From positions 310,001 to 374,000 of the forward strand of contig NZ_CP009056.1 in the NCBI RefSeq assembly GCF_000807275.1: a DNA stretch of 64,000 nucleotides, written 5' to 3'. The DNA is from Frischella perrara. GTDB taxonomy: Bacteria; Pseudomonadota; Gammaproteobacteria; Enterobacterales; Orbaceae. Shown one piece after another: positions 29,920 to 40,102 of this stretch. The position numbers and the translations under genes were made by a program. Position 1 is the stretch's first letter; each line of letters opens with the position of its first letter. The notes beneath the pieces are model-generated. The model was given only the letters and a program-made list of their open reading frames with translations. It ran no database searches and was not told where the DNA came from.

Positions 29920-30750
29920 ATGAGTCAGTTTAAACCTTATGATATTTATGGCATTATCGGCTATCCATTAGGACAAACATTAAGTCCTCTTATTCACACC
30001 ACATCTTTCAAAGATCAGAATATTCCTGCAGTTCTAGTTGCTTGGCCAATGCCACCTGCGGAAGTTGAGGACTTCATAAAATCAATACGTTTACTAAATA
30101 TTCGTGGGTGCTGTGTTACGATTCCTCATAAACAAACTGTCATCCCATTCCTTGATAAAGTGACAGATCGAGTTAAAAAAGTAGGTGCTGCTAATTTGAT
30201 TTACTGGGATGGTGATAAGTTATGTGGTGATAATACCGATGTTAAAGGATTTATTGAACCGCTAGAACGAGAACCGTTACCTAAAGATTATAAACAGGTT
30301 TTACTCTTAGGTGCAGGTGGTGCTGCGCGAGCAGCTGTAGTCGGCTTACAAACATTAGGTTATAGCGACATTACTGTAACGGATATCGTTGAAGATTTGC
30401 CCAATGCACTGGCCAAAGAGTTTGGTTTGAAAACCGTTAAATGGGATCAACGACACAACGTTGAAGCACAAATTATTGTTAACTCAACACCATTAGGAAT
30501 GCTTGGAAAATATGAAGGACAAACTCCTTATCAAGCAGATTGGTTTAAAGGGCAGGGAGTGGCTTACGATATTGTCTATACACCTTATTATACGCAGTTC
30601 CGCTTAGATGCTGAAAAAGCGGGGTGGAAATCAATTTCTGGTCGCGAAATGTTTATTGGACAAGCTAATGAGCAGTATAAAATATGGACAGGTCATCATT
30701 TATCAGACAATGCTAAACAAGCGGTTATTGATGCATTATCAGAAAAATAA
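29920..30750 (+). CDS. aroE: Shikimate dehydrogenase family protein (AroE-type)
   Basis: Reduces 3-dehydroshikimate to shikimate with NADPH in aromatic amino-acid synthesis. The 276-residue protein has the substrate-binding domain YGIIGYPLGQTLSPLIHTTSF, the catalytic lysine in VTIPHK, the catalytic aspartate in DNTDVKGF, and the nucleotide loop GAGGAARAAV. The central block PAVLVAWPMPPAEVEDFIKS differs from E. coli AroE and YdiB and recalls AroE proteins of strict anaerobes such as Desulfovibrio. AGGAA precedes the ATG. It sits in a patch with aroL and aroD. It may be the main AroE or a second enzyme; another copy elsewhere cannot be excluded. Confidence 0.85.
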   Translation: MSQFKPYDIYGIIGYPLGQTLSPLIHTTSFKDQNIPAVLVAWPMPPAEVEDFIKSIRLLNIRGCCVTIPHKQTVIPFLDKVTDRVKKVGAANLIYWDGDKLCGDNTDVKGFIEPLEREPLPKDYKQVLLLGAGGAARAAVVGLQTLGYSDITVTDIVEDLPNALAKEFGLKTVKWDQRHNVEAQIIVNSTPLGMLGKYEGQTPYQADWFKGQGVAYDIVYTPYYTQFRLDAEKAGWKSISGREMFIGQANEQYKIWTGHHLSDNAKQAVIDALSEK

Positions 30751-30809
30751 ACCTTAACTATAAGTATTGAAAATACCATTTAAGATAGAAATAATAGGGA
30801 CAAAATTAA

Positions 30810-31646
30810 TTAAAACAAATCTCTTTAAATAATGATGTCTCTATTGCCAAATTAGAGCTTGGTACGCTTAAAATGATTGTTCCTCAAGAAGATAATGATG
30901 CGGTTATGGTTACATTAGGAAAGGTTACATTAGGAAAATAGTCATCGCTTATTTGAAAGCACGCAATTATGTAACTAAGAAAAAAATGCTCGGTGAAGTA
31001 TTTGTACATAGTGTTATTAAACGAAATGAATTGTTTATAACGACTAAAGTCAATAATGATGATTAAGAGTATAATCAGAATTTAGGATCGTTTGAACAAT
31101 CTTTAAAGAACTTTAAAACGGATTATTTTGACCTATTTTTAGTTTAGTGGCAGTGATGAAGAATCATTTTTTTACTATCTGAAAAGCATTAGAACATATT
31201 TACCAAAATAAAGTGGCACGTGCGATGGGTGTCTGTATTTTTCACCAATCACATTTTGAATGAGTAAATTCGCAAGCCAATACGCAACCGATGATTAATC
31301 AAGTTGGAATTCACCTTTACTTAGTCCAACAAGAACTTATGGATTATTTACAATTACAAAATATTACCATTGAAGTGTTAGCACATGGTCGAGTAGATGA
31401 TGAGTCGATTTTAAGTAATATTGCGAATAAATATCACAATTCTCCTTCGCAAATAACATTACGTTGGCAGATAAAAAAGGGATAATTGTGATATTTAAAT
31501 TAACAAATTCGTAGCGTATTGCCGAGAATATGCAAACTTTTGATTTTCAGCTTAGTGTTGATGAAATGTACCAGCTCGATTGTTTAAACGAACATTTTAG
31601 AACAAAACTTAATCCTGATAATGTGTACGAAAAGAATAGTTTTTAA
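30810..31646 (+). pseudogene. Decayed aldo/keto reductase gene
   Basis: Fragments in changing frames follow an aldo/keto reductase from start to end: SLNNDVSIAKLELGTLK; VIKRNELFITTKV; FEQSLKNFKTDYFDLFLV; ALEHIYQNKVARAMGVCIF; MINQVGIHLYLVQQEL; SPSQITLRWQIKKG; and LNEHFRTKLNPDNV before a stop at 31644. These equal the NNG-LG, RELFITTKVW, LKRLGTDYIDLYL, GKVRAIGVSNF, NQxELHPYLQQ and ITLRW blocks. Several in-frame stops and frameshifts break it, and the catalytic-tyrosine region is gone. The 64-codon open frame at 31291 is a piece of it, not a gene. Confidence 0.8.
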
Positions 31647-31710
31647 CTTTAACTAATTTATTTATAGTTTGATTTTTCACTAAAAATTAAAAGCTTGTTG
31701 GAGAGCATTT

Positions 31711-32064
31711 ATGACTAATCTTGAATTACAGGCCTACCGGCGTTATTTTATGTTAAAAGTTGCTGAAGCAAGTGAGTTTATTGGTAATACGATAGCAGAA
31801 GTTTGGCATAATTGGGAACAAGGAAATTCTACCATTCCTACTTATGTAATTGAAACGATGAAAGATCTAAAAAAACGTCGACAAGACAAAATTGACGCAA
31901 TTATTGCTGATATTAACAATCGTATTGGGAGTAATAATATTCGCTATTTTTTGACTTTTGAAGATTTTAAAAAAGTTAATCCTACACTTACTGTATTAGA
32001 TTGGCGTTTACACCAATCTATTGCCACTGAACTTTACTTTCGAGGTCTTGAAGTATTGTGTTAA
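31711..32064 (+). CDS. ydiL: YdiL-like DUF1870 (Aca2/YdiL-type HTH) protein
   Basis: A 117-residue protein matching E. coli YdiL in outline: NLELQAYRRYFMLKVAEASEFI at the start, then VWHNWEQGNSTIP (E. coli SWRQWENGKCAIP), ADINNRIGSNNIRYF (EKINNRIGNNTMRFF) and TELYFRGLEVLC (AELYAHDLERLC). The first half is a helix-turn-helix of the YdiL/Aca2 type, so a DNA-binding role is likely, but the target is unknown. GGAGAGC precedes the ATG. In E. coli ydiL also lies near shikimate genes (ydiB-aroD), so the neighbourhood is partly conserved. Confidence 0.8.
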   Translation: MTNLELQAYRRYFMLKVAEASEFIGNTIAEVWHNWEQGNSTIPTYVIETMKDLKKRRQDKIDAIIADINNRIGSNNIRYFLTFEDFKKVNPTLTVLDWRLHQSIATELYFRGLEVLC

Positions 32065-32098
32065 TTGTTTTCTTTAGTCCATAATTATATTACTAAAA

Positions 32099-32120
32099 AA
32101 TGGGTACAAATGTACCCATT
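32099..32120. terminator. Stem-loop after ydiL
   Basis: AATGGGTACA pairs with TGTACCCATT across two bases (the real loop is larger). A run of six T follows only on the minus strand; on the plus strand the T-tract is absent. It may terminate leftward read-through rather than ydiL. Confidence 0.4.
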
Positions 32121-32256
32121 CGAACATATGATTAATTCAGATAATTGATTTTTAACATGCCAAACCTCGCTTAACACTTCCTGTAAATATATCGTTACAG
32201 AAAATATAATGCTAATTGATTGATAAATAATGATTGGTTTTTAATTGAAATTAAAG

Positions 32257-32273
32257 TGTAACTACTAGTTGCA
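32257..32273. promoter_or_regulatory. Near-palindrome upstream of aroL
   Basis: TGTAACTA-C-TAGTTGCA has 8-bp arms with one mismatch, 61-77 bp before aroL. E. coli aroL is controlled by TyrR (TGTAAA-N6-TTTACA) and TrpR. This site recalls a TyrR box in its ends, but it is one base too short and is only a candidate. Confidence 0.25.
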
Positions 32274-32333
32274 ATTGTGGCAATTATGAATAACATATGG
32301 CTATAACTTGGTTAATTATTAGAGAATATTAAT

Positions 32334-32849
32334 ATGAATACAACCATCTTCTTAGTAGGAGCAAGAGCCGCAGGTAAAACAACAATAGGACGTTTACTTG
32401 CTGAGAAATTGAATTACTCTTTTATCGATACCGACGTTTATTTGTTTGAAAAAACTCAACGTACTGTTGCTGAAATAGTTGAAAAAGAAGGGTGGGAAGG
32501 TTTCAGAAAACGTGAAAGCCAAGTGTTAAAAGAGGTAACTCAACCATGTCGTGTGATTGCAACAGGTGGAGGTATGATTTTAGCGGAACAAAATCGTCAA
32601 TATATGCAGCAAAAGGGTATAGTTTTCTTTCTTTCTGCACCAGCAAAAGTGCTTGCACAACGATTAATGAAAAATCCAAATGTAGCTCAAAGACCATCAT
32701 TAACTGGTTTATCAATATTTGATGAAATGGAAAAAGTGTTAGAGGAACGTCATCATCTCTATATTGAGTCGGCTAACCATGTCATTAATGTTGATTGTGA
32801 AGAGATGCAAATATTAAGTCAAATGCTTGATGCACTGAATATAGATTAA
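32334..32849 (+). CDS. aroL: Shikimate kinase (AroL-like)
   Basis: Phosphorylates shikimate to shikimate-3-phosphate. The 171-residue P-loop protein has Walker A GARAAGKTT (residues 9-17), FIDTDVYLFE with the shikimate-binding aspartate, GWEGFRKRES, the ATGGGM loop and the lid region AQRPSLTG. VAEIVEKEGWEGFRKRES and the lid are closer to E. coli AroL (VAEIVEREEWAGFRARET) than to AroK. It stands alone between ydiL and aroD, separated from aroD by about 700 bp without a convincing gene. Confidence 0.92.
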   Translation: MNTTIFLVGARAAGKTTIGRLLAEKLNYSFIDTDVYLFEKTQRTVAEIVEKEGWEGFRKRESQVLKEVTQPCRVIATGGGMILAEQNRQYMQQKGIVFFLSAPAKVLAQRLMKNPNVAQRPSLTGLSIFDEMEKVLEERHHLYIESANHVINVDCEEMQILSQMLDALNID

Positions 32850-33546
32850 CCTATGAAATAATGTAAATCTAATGAAGAAAACTAAGTGCGTTGTAACCTA
32901 ATATAGACCGAGAAAGATTCAATTCGTAAAATCATTGTAAACAATTTACATTTATCACTTATTTCATTTAGCGAATAATGATATAACAAGAAATAAATGT
33001 ATATATCTATCAGACAACTCGAATTGGTTATATTAATATAACTAGGTTGGTGAATGTAGATTTTTACACATGCTTCTAATATTATCTATTCAATGATTTA
33101 TAGTACAATATCTTTTTCATATTTATGCAATTTTCAGTAGCGATGCCTAAACAGCTAGGGATTGATTTGCACGATTTATCTTATGTTGCTTCATGAATAG
33201 AAATTGGAAATTCTTATTGGAGTTTATAGAGGTAATTTATCCAATACAAAACAATATAAATCATTGATTGAATTAAAAATATATCGTTGTGTCATTTTTG
33301 TGTTGGCATGTTATTTTGACACAATATCAATGTGTTTTTTCTTAACAATCTTTATTGAAACGGGTAATTCTTTATTTCGACACTGTTTTAACGCTAGCAT
33401 TACCTAACAACTATGCTAATTAGCAACTTGGCATAATAAGTGAATTGATTGGATATAAATAATTTTAGCTGTTAGTAGGTGTTAACATTTTTTGCTTAAA
33501 TCCAACAAATGACAGTAGTTAACCATATTAACACATTGGAGATCAC
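32850..33546. other. 697-bp stretch without a convincing gene between aroL and aroD
   Basis: Very AT-rich. A 67-codon hydrophobic frame (33204-33407) lacks a ribosome site and known motifs. Short coding-like pieces around 33130-33200 (FSVAMPKQLGIDLHDLSYVAS, then a stop) suggest a decayed gene but could not be assigned. A perfect repeat TGTAAA-CAA-TTTACA lies at 32936-32950; its 3-bp spacer does not fit a TyrR box. Confidence 0.4.
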
Positions 33547-34311
33547 ATGACTAAAATTACAGTAAAAGGTTTAGAGATTGGCACCGGTGCGCCAAAAATC
33601 ATTGTTCCAGTTGTTGGTAAAACCGAACAAGCATTATTAGGTGAAGTTGAATTTTTGAAAAATATCGATTTTGACGTGGTGGAATGGCGTGTAGACCATT
33701 TTCAACATGTTGATGATATTGAAAAAGTAAAACAAATGGCAAGTAAAATACAGGCTATTATTGGTCATAAACCTATTTTATTCACCTTTAGGACCGCAAA
33801 TGAAGGCGGTGTATACCCTGCGTCTATAGAGTTCTATATCAATCTTAATAAGGCATTAATAACCAGTGGTTTTATTGATTTTGTGGATATAGAGCTTTTT
33901 ACTGGGGATGAATATGTGAAAGAAATGGTTGCTTTAGCCCATCAACATGATGTTTTAGTCATCGCTTCTAATCACGATTTTGATAAAACACCGGCTAAAG
34001 ATGAAATCGTTGCTCGTTTACGAAAAATGCAAGATCTAGGTGTTGATATTCCTAAAATCGCCGTTATGCCACGAACTACAGAAGATGTCATTTCATTACT
34101 TGCAGCGACGACAGAAATGAAAGAAAAATATGCTACAAAACCACTGATAACAATGTCGATGTCGGGAAAAGGTGCTATTAGTCGTATAGCAGGTGAAACG
34201 TTTGGTTCAGATCTCACTTTTGGGGCAGCTAAAAATGCTTCTGCACCAGGTCAGCTTGATGTAAAAGAGTTAAGGCAACTATTAAATATTTTACATCGAA
34301 GCTTAGCATAA
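33547..34311 (+). CDS. aroD: 3-dehydroquinate dehydratase, type I
   Basis: Dehydrates 3-dehydroquinate to 3-dehydroshikimate through a Schiff base. The 254-residue TIM-barrel starts ITVKGLEIGTGAPKIIVPVVG, like E. coli AroD. The catalytic histidine is in IASNHDF and the Schiff-base lysine in DIPKIAVMP. The C-terminal SMSGKGAISRIAGETFGSDLTFGA and SAPGQLDVKELR are diagnostic. GGAG precedes the ATG. With the AroE-type gene and aroL nearby, three consecutive shikimate-pathway activities lie within 5 kb, though not in one operon. Confidence 0.95.
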   Translation: MTKITVKGLEIGTGAPKIIVPVVGKTEQALLGEVEFLKNIDFDVVEWRVDHFQHVDDIEKVKQMASKIQAIIGHKPILFTFRTANEGGVYPASIEFYINLNKALITSGFIDFVDIELFTGDEYVKEMVALAHQHDVLVIASNHDFDKTPAKDEIVARLRKMQDLGVDIPKIAVMPRTTEDVISLLAATTEMKEKYATKPLITMSMSGKGAISRIAGETFGSDLTFGAAKNASAPGQLDVKELRQLLNILHRSLA

Positions 34312-34559
34312 AAGCATAAAGATATGTTTATGCCAAAGTCTAATTTTGCATAGGTTTTCTATCTAATAGGAAAATAGATGGTTGCTGAATGGGGACAATC
34401 TGTTATTCACTGTAACGCAATTAGTCGGTCTTTTTTAAAATACCGTTATCTAAGGAATCTTATGAGGTTAAAGAATCTGAATAGGATAATAAAGGACCGG
34501 TTATTTTAGAAAATGTATCTTCAGCATAAAATCATATTTTGTTTACGCGATTTGTTCAA

Positions 34560-34850
34560 ATGAATCCACTTAATGGTTAGTGCTTATACCGTCGGTATAG
34601 GTTTTCTGACTCCAATTTTAGTGGTTAAAATACCAGATAAAATTTGATTTAACGCCTAGATAAGGAAGCATAGACTAACTAAAAAATGCTGATGTATGAT
34701 TTAGATTAAATTCTTGATGAAAATAAGCTAATGCAAAGCTAGTATCAGCGCGAACCGCATTAGTAATAGTGTAAATGACAAAGAGAAACGCCATAACTCG
34801 CCAGTGATAATGGGTTCTCTTTGTGCATTCTTCATCCACTAAAATGTTGT
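34560..34850 (-). pseudogene. Remnant of an MFS transporter
   Basis: On the minus strand from about 34846 the frame reads VDEECTKRTHYHWRVMAFLF then VIYTITNAVRADTSFALAYF and HQEFNLNHTSAFFS before a stop at about 34680. This is the first transmembrane segment and following loop of a major-facilitator (ACS-like) transporter. After a frameshift, LNQILSGILTTKIGVRKPIP resembles the conserved G-x-L-x-x-K-x-G-x-R loop between helices 2 and 3. Further stops follow and the remaining ~300 residues are gone. It lies just downstream of, and in the same direction as, the cyclodeaminase-family gene. Confidence 0.55.
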
Positions 34851-34892
34851 TAGTTAGACTGTTTAATTTAGAGTTATCAATTAAATTAAAAA

Positions 34893-35867
34893 TTAGATAT
34901 ATGTTCCAATATTCATTGCCTTAGCTTTACAATAAATGTCATACCCTACATAAACATCTAACACGGCAGTACCAACGCTCTTAAATAAAGTAATTTGGTC
35001 TTCATTCTGACGTCCCCGTTGCTCATTAAGGATTAATTCACCTAATTCAATAAATTGATCCGGTCTTACCATACCATTATTAATAGGGTCAATGATGTCA
35101 CCAGCTTCACTAAAGACTCCTTCCTTCGTATCCAATACTTTTATGGCTGCTTGCTCAACAATATTAGGCGGAATTTCATGCATTTCAGGCGTATAAGATC
35201 CGATTCCATTAATATGAGTACCAGCTTTAACACATTCACCGTTGAATGTAGTCTGGTTTGAAGTCGTGACTGTTGTGATGATATCAGCTTGAGCAATATC
35301 TTCATCAAGATTGTCGGAATAGTAAATATTGGCACCAAAATGTGCAAAACGCTTATTCATGTCATAGATGAATTGCTGTGCTTTGGATTTATTTAAACCA
35401 TAAACAGCTACATTTTTGAGTTGTCTAACAGTTAGCATTGCTTCTAACTGGGATGCTGCTTGACCACCCGTACCAATAAGCACGGCGTTAATACAATGTT
35501 TCTTTGCTAATAATTCTGTTGCAGCCCCTTGTACTGCACCGGTGCGTAGTTGAGTTAAATAAGTGCCATCAATTATTGCACACACTTCCCCGGTTTGCGG
35601 TTCAAGAATAAATACTTGTGCGGGTACAGAAGGTTTTCCTAATTTCGGATTATCAGGGAAAATTGATACTATTTTTAAACCACATATATCGGTGTTCTTG
35701 ATATGGGCAGGCATAATCAGTGTTTGACCATGTTGTAAACGGAAATGACTACGTAATGGAACAGAACTTTGTCCTTCGGTATAAGCTTTTAAAGCTTTTT
35801 TATCCGCTTCAATAGCATCACGCATAGTATAAATTTGCTGAATGTCATTGGCACTAAGTATTAACAT
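34893..35867 (-). CDS. Ornithine cyclodeaminase / mu-crystallin family protein
   Basis: A 324-residue NAD(P)-binding protein. The family blocks are clear: SVPLRSHFRLQHGQTLIMPAH, GLKIVSIFPDNPKLGKPSVPA, the TYLTQLRTGAVQGAATELLA substrate region, the dinucleotide loop LIGTGGQAASQLEAM, and INGIGSYTPEMHEIP. Members include ornithine and lysine cyclodeaminases, ketimine reductases, and alanine or N-alkyl amino-acid dehydrogenases. The exact substrate cannot be read from the sequence. A decayed MFS transporter gene follows in the same direction, suggesting a former two-gene unit for uptake and use of an amino acid. Confidence 0.82.
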   Translation of the reverse strand: MLILSANDIQQIYTMRDAIEADKKALKAYTEGQSSVPLRSHFRLQHGQTLIMPAHIKNTDICGLKIVSIFPDNPKLGKPSVPAQVFILEPQTGEVCAIIDGTYLTQLRTGAVQGAATELLAKKHCINAVLIGTGGQAASQLEAMLTVRQLKNVAVYGLNKSKAQQFIYDMNKRFAHFGANIYYSDNLDEDIAQADIITTVTTSNQTTFNGECVKAGTHINGIGSYTPEMHEIPPNIVEQAAIKVLDTKEGVFSEAGDIIDPINNGMVRPDQFIELGELILNEQRGRQNEDQITLFKSVGTAVLDVYVGYDIYCKAKAMNIGTYI

Positions 35868-35972
35868 TATTTTTCCTTAGCAATTATAAGTAATGTTGAA
35901 ATGAGTTTTTAAACGGATTGCTATGATAACTTTGGTCATATTGAACTATCATTACACCGCTGACTTAAACGA

Positions 35973-35986
35973 AAAGCATATGCTTT
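35973..35986. promoter_or_regulatory. 14-bp palindrome between the cyclodeaminase gene and purL
   Basis: AAAGCATATGCTTT is perfectly self-complementary and lies in the 289-bp divergent intergenic space, about 106 bp from the cyclodeaminase start and 170 bp from purL. It is not a PurR box. A role as operator is only suggested by symmetry and position. Confidence 0.3.
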
Positions 35987-36156
35987 GTATATTTAAAGGT
36001 CAAATAATTGTTATTTATGATACGTAAATAACATAATAAATGATGATTTATCATTAACTTCACTAACAGGTGTTTTAAAAATAATCTGATTTAATTTATA
36101 ATGATGCTCTATTTTTAGTCCGGCTTTATATAATCTTAAATAAAAAGAGAATTATT

Positions 36157-39100
36157 ATGGAAATCCTGCGTGGCTCACCGGCGTTATCTACCTTCCGTAT
36201 CAACAAATTACTTACTGTTTGTCATAATAAACATCTTCCTATCGAAAAGATCTATGCTGAGTATATTCATTTTGTTGATTTATCTGCACCATTAACTTGC
36301 GATCAACAAGTCACATTAAATCAGTTATTAACTTATGGTCCTCATGCAGAGCAACAGGATCTGACAGAGCAGCTTTATTTAGTTATACCAAGAATTGGTA
36401 CTATCTCGCCTTGGTCTTCTAAAGCAACGGATATTGCTCATAATTGTGGGTTGGCACAGATTAAGCGTATAGAACGCGGTATTGCTTATTGTTTTGATGG
36501 CGAACAATTATCAAAAGAGCAATTAGCCGAGTTTATTTCATTGATACATGATCGCATGATGGAAAGTGTATTAACTAAATTAACTGATGCAGAACAATTA
36601 TTTACGCCTCAGCAACCAACGCCATATACCACAATCGATATTTTAACGCGTGGTCGTAAAGCTTTAGAAGAAGCTAATGTGCGGTTGGGGCTGGCTTTAG
36701 CAACGGACGAAATTGATTACTTATTGGATAGTTTCATACGTTTACAACGCAATCCAAGTGACGTTGAACTTTATATGTTTGCACAAGCTAACTCTGAACA
36801 TTGTCGTCATAAGATCTTCAATGCTGATTGGATTATTGATGGTCAGCCACAACCAAAATCATTATTTAAAATGATTAAGAATACCTTTGAAAAAACACCA
36901 GAGTATGTTTCTTCAGCTTATAAAGATAATGCTGCTGTAATGGATGGTTCAATGGTAGGTCGTTTCTTTGCTGATCATGAAAATAATCAATATTGTTTTC
37001 ATCAAGAATATGCTGATATTTTAATGAAAGTGGAAACACATAATCATCCTACCGCTATTTCACCTTGGCCGGGTGCTGCAACGGGTAGCGGTGGTGAAAT
37101 TCGTGATGAAGGTGCGACAGGGCGAGGAGCTAAACCGAAGGCCGGTCTAATGGGTTTTTCCGTCTCTAACTTGCGTATTCCTAATTTTGAACAACCATGG
37201 GAAGGCGATTTTGGTAAACCCGACAGAATAGTATCTGCGTTAGAAATCATGATGGATGGTCCATTAGGTGGGGCAGCATTTAACAATGAATTTGGGCGTC
37301 CGGCATTGTTGGGTTATTTTCGTACTTATGAAGAAGAAGTGAATAGTCATAATGGTAAAGAGTTACGAGGATATCATAAACCGATAATGTTAGCTGGCGG
37401 TATTGGAAATATTCGCAAGGAACATATTCAAAAAGGTGAGTTTCCAGCGGGTTCTAAGTTAGTTGTATTAGGTGGTCCTTCAATGAATATCGGATTAGGA
37501 GGCGGTGCAGCATCATCTATGACATCCGGTCAATCTGATGAACACTTAGATTTTGCCTCAGTACAACGAGATAACCCAGAGATGGAAAGGCGATGTCAAG
37601 AAGTAATCGATCGCTGTTGGCAATTAGGTAAGGCTAACCCAATACTTTTTATTCATGATGTAGGTGCGGGAGGTTTATCTAATGCTATGCCTGAATTGGT
37701 GAGTGATGGCGGTTGTGGCGGTCAATTTGAATTACGAAAAATACTCAATGATGAACCGGGTATGTCACCACTTCAAATTTGGTCTAATGAATCACAAGAA
37801 CGTTATGTATTAGCTATTGCACCTAAGAGCTTACCATTGTTTGAGGAATTGTGCCTACGTGAACGGGCTCCTTATGCCGTCATCGGTAAGGCAACCGCTA
37901 AACAAGCATTAGTTTTACATGATCAATATTTTGATAATGATCCGATCAATTTACCGCTTGATGTATTACTCGGTAAAACACCTAAAATGATAAGGGATGT
38001 TAAATCACAAAAAGCCAAGGGTGATGAGTTTGCAGTAAATGAAATAACAATCGCGGATGCGATTAATCGTGTATTACATTTACCGGCAGTAGCAGAAAAG
38101 ACTTTTTTAATTAGCATCGGTGATCGTACTGTAACAGGCATGGTTTCTCGCGATCAAATGGTGGGCCCTTGGCAGATCCCAGTGGCTGATTGTGCAGTAA
38201 CTACAGCCAGTTTAGATAGTTATTATGGTGAAGCGATGTCCATGGGTGAACGAGCACCCGTTGCTTTACTGAATTTTGCAGCATCAGCCAGATTAGCAGT
38301 AGGGGAAGCCTTAACAAATATTGCAGCTAATTATATTGGTGATATCAAACGTATAAAACTATCAGCAAACTGGATGGCGGCAGCAGGTCATGGCGGTGAA
38401 GATGCTGGATTATATGCTGCAGTAAAAGCTATCGGTGAAGAGCTGTGTCCAGCTTTAGGTCTAGCAATTCCGGTTGGAAAAGATTCAATGTCAATGAAAA
38501 CAACTTGGCTGCAAAATGGTGAACAGCGAGAAATGACAGCGCCATTGTCACTAGTCATTTCTGCTTTTGCACGAGTTGAAGATGTAAGAAAAACGGTAAC
38601 ACCTCAACTAAACACTGAACCTAATCGTTTATTATTCATTGATTTAGGTTGTGGGTATCAAACATTAGGTGCAACTGCGCTATCCCAAGTTTATCGTCAT
38701 CTAGGAAAAGAGACTGCTGATATACGTGATATTGATGTTCTAGCTAAATTTTATCAAGCGATACAACAGTTAGTCGCAAAAGATTTAATTTCGGCTTACC
38801 ACGACCGTTCTGATGGTGGGCTCATCATTACATTATTAGAAATGGCATTTGCAGGGCATTGTGGTTTAAATATTGATATCACTCAATTAGGCGATAATCT
38901 TTTATCAACTTTATTTACCGAAGAATTAGGCTGTGTTATTCAAGTGGCTGATACAGCAATGACTGAAGTTAATGAGTGTTTAGCCGCATATGGATTATCT
39001 GAATATGTTTATGATTTTGGTAGTGCAATAGCCGGGGATGATATTATAATTTCATATAAACAAAATCCTATTTATCAGCAAAGTCGTAATCTATTGAGAA

Positions 39101-40041
39101 CTTATTGGGCTGAAACAACTTGGCAAATGCAACGATTACGTGATAATCCGGAATGTGCTGATGATGAACATTTTGCTAAACAACAAGAGGATGATCCGGG
39201 TCTAAATGTCAAATTAACTTTTAATATTCATCAAGATATTGCTGCGCCGTATATAGTCAAAGGTATTAAGCCGAAAATTGCCATTTTACGTGAACAGGGA
39301 GTTAATTCTCATGTTGAAATGGCAGCTGCTTTTTATCGTGCTGGGTTTGAAGCATTAGATGTTCATATGAGCGATTTATTATCTAGAAAAATAAAACTGG
39401 ATAATTTTCAAGCTTTAGTAGCTTGTGGTGGATTTTCATATGGTGATGTTTTAGGTGCAGGCGGAGGATGGGCAAAATCAATTTTATTTAATCCAGCGGT
39501 ACGTGATGAATTTGAGAATTTCTTTCATCGTCCAGATACATTGTCACTAGGGGTCTGTAATGGCTGTCAAATGATGTCACACCTTAAAAATCTCATACCA
39601 GGTGCAGATTTATGGCCACGTTTCGTACGAAATTTATCTGAACGTTTTGAGGCTCGGTTCAGTTTAGTACAGATCCAAACTAGCCCATCACTCTTCTTTA
39701 CTGATATGGCAGGTTCTCATATGCCAATTGCAGTTGCTCACGGTGAAGGGCGTGTTGAAGTAAAACATGATGATCATTTAACTGCTATTGAACATGCCAA
39801 TTTGGTTGCGATGAGATTTATAGATAACTTTGCTAAAGTTACTGAAAATTATCCCGCTAATCCAAACGGTTCACCAAATGGTATTACAGCCGTTACTTCA
39901 CGTGATGGACGTGCAACTATTATGATGCCACATCCTGAACGAGTTTTTAGAACAGTAGCTAATTCATGGCATCCTAATAATTGGGGAGAAGATAGCCCAT
40001 GGATGAGAATGTTCCGCAATGCTCGAAAACAGTTGGGTTAA
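36157..40041 (+). CDS. purL: Phosphoribosylformylglycinamidine synthase (large form)
   Basis: Converts FGAR to FGAM in purine synthesis using glutamine and ATP. The 1294-residue single-chain enzyme has the N-terminal PurS-like domain, the tandem synthetase halves ([46 protein letters not shown]) and the C-terminal glutaminase. The nucleophile cysteine is in [11 protein letters not shown] and the histidine and glutamate in [10 protein letters not shown]. Length matches E. coli PurL (1295). AAAGAGAA precedes the ATG. It is monocistronic and followed by a GC-rich terminator. Confidence 0.97.
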   Translation: MEILRGSPALSTFRINKLLTVCHNKHLPIEKIYAEYIHFVDLSAPLTCDQQVTLNQLLTYGPHAEQQDLTEQLYLVIPRIGTISPWSSKATDIAHNCGLAQIKRIERGIAYCFDGEQLSKEQLAEFISLIHDRMMESVLTKLTDAEQLFTPQQPTPYTTIDILTRGRKALEEANVRLGLALATDEIDYLLDSFIRLQRNPSDVELYMFAQANSEHCRHKIFNADWIIDGQPQPKSLFKMIKNTFEKTPEYVSSAYKDNAAVMDGSMVGRFFADHENNQYCFHQEYADILMKVETHNHPTAISPWPGAATGSGGEIRDEGATGRGAKPKAGLMGFSVSNLRIPNFEQPWEGDFGKPDRIVSALEIMMDGPLGGAAFNNEFGRPALLGYFRTYEEEVNSHNGKELRGYHKPIMLAGGIGNIRKEHIQKGEFPAGSKLVVLGGPSMNIGLGGGAASSMTSGQSDEHLDFASVQRDNPEMERRCQEVIDRCWQLGKANPILFIHDVGAGGLSNAMPELVSDGGCGGQFELRKILNDEPGMSPLQIWSNESQERYVLAIAPKSLPLFEELCLRERAPYAVIGKATAKQALVLHDQYFDNDPINLPLDVLLGKTPKMIRDVKSQKAKGDEFAVNEITIADAINRVLHLPAVAEKTFLISIGDRTVTGMVSRDQMVGPWQIPVADCAVTTASLDSYYGEAMSMGERAPVALLNFAASARLAVGEALTNIAANYIGDIKRIKLSANWMAAAGHGGEDAGLYAAVKAIGEELCPALGLAIPVGKDSMSMKTTWLQNGEQREMTAPLSLVISAFARVEDVRKTVTPQLNTEPNRLLFIDLGCGYQTLGATALSQVYRHLGKETADIRDIDVLAKFYQAIQQLVAKDLISAYHDRSDGGLIITLLEMAFAGHCGLNIDITQLGDNLLSTLFTEELGCVIQVADTAMTEVNECLAAYGLSEYVYDFGSAIAGDDIIISYKQNPIYQQSRNLLRTYWAETTWQMQRLRDNPECADDEHFAKQQEDDPGLNVKLTFNIHQDIAAPYIVKGIKPKIAILREQGVNSHVEMAAAFYRAGFEALDVHMSDLLSRKIKLDNFQALVACGGFSYGDVLGAGGGWAKSILFNPAVRDEFENFFHRPDTLSLGVCNGCQMMSHLKNLIPGADLWPRFVRNLSERFEARFSLVQIQTSPSLFFTDMAGSHMPIAVAHGEGRVEVKHDDHLTAIEHANLVAMRFIDNFAKVTENYPANPNGSPNGITAVTSRDGRATIMMPHPERVFRTVANSWHPNNWGEDSPWMRMFRNARKQLG

Positions 40042-40065
40042 TTTAGAATAGAGAAACAAATAGAA

Positions 40066-40088
40066 GGGGGCAAATTGCCCCTAGTTTT
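40066..40088 (+). terminator. Rho-independent terminator of purL
   Basis: GGGGGC pairs with GCCCCT (one G-U) around AAATT, followed by AGTTTT, 24 bp after purL. Confidence 0.65.
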
Positions 40089-40102
40089 AAATTGTCATTA
40101 AT

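Noticed and set aside
32936-32950. TyrR box TGTAAA-N-TTTACA downstream of aroL
   Set aside because: The spacer is 3 bp, whereas TyrR boxes need 6, and it is about 600 bp from the next gene start.
33204-33407. 67-codon hydrophobic open frame between aroL and aroD
   Set aside because: No ribosome site, no recognisable family and an amino-acid composition as expected from AT-rich noncoding DNA.
35868-36156. PurR operator before purL
   Set aside because: No match to the ACGCAAACGTTTGCGT type; the only palindrome present (AAAGCATATGCTTT) is different and distant from purL.
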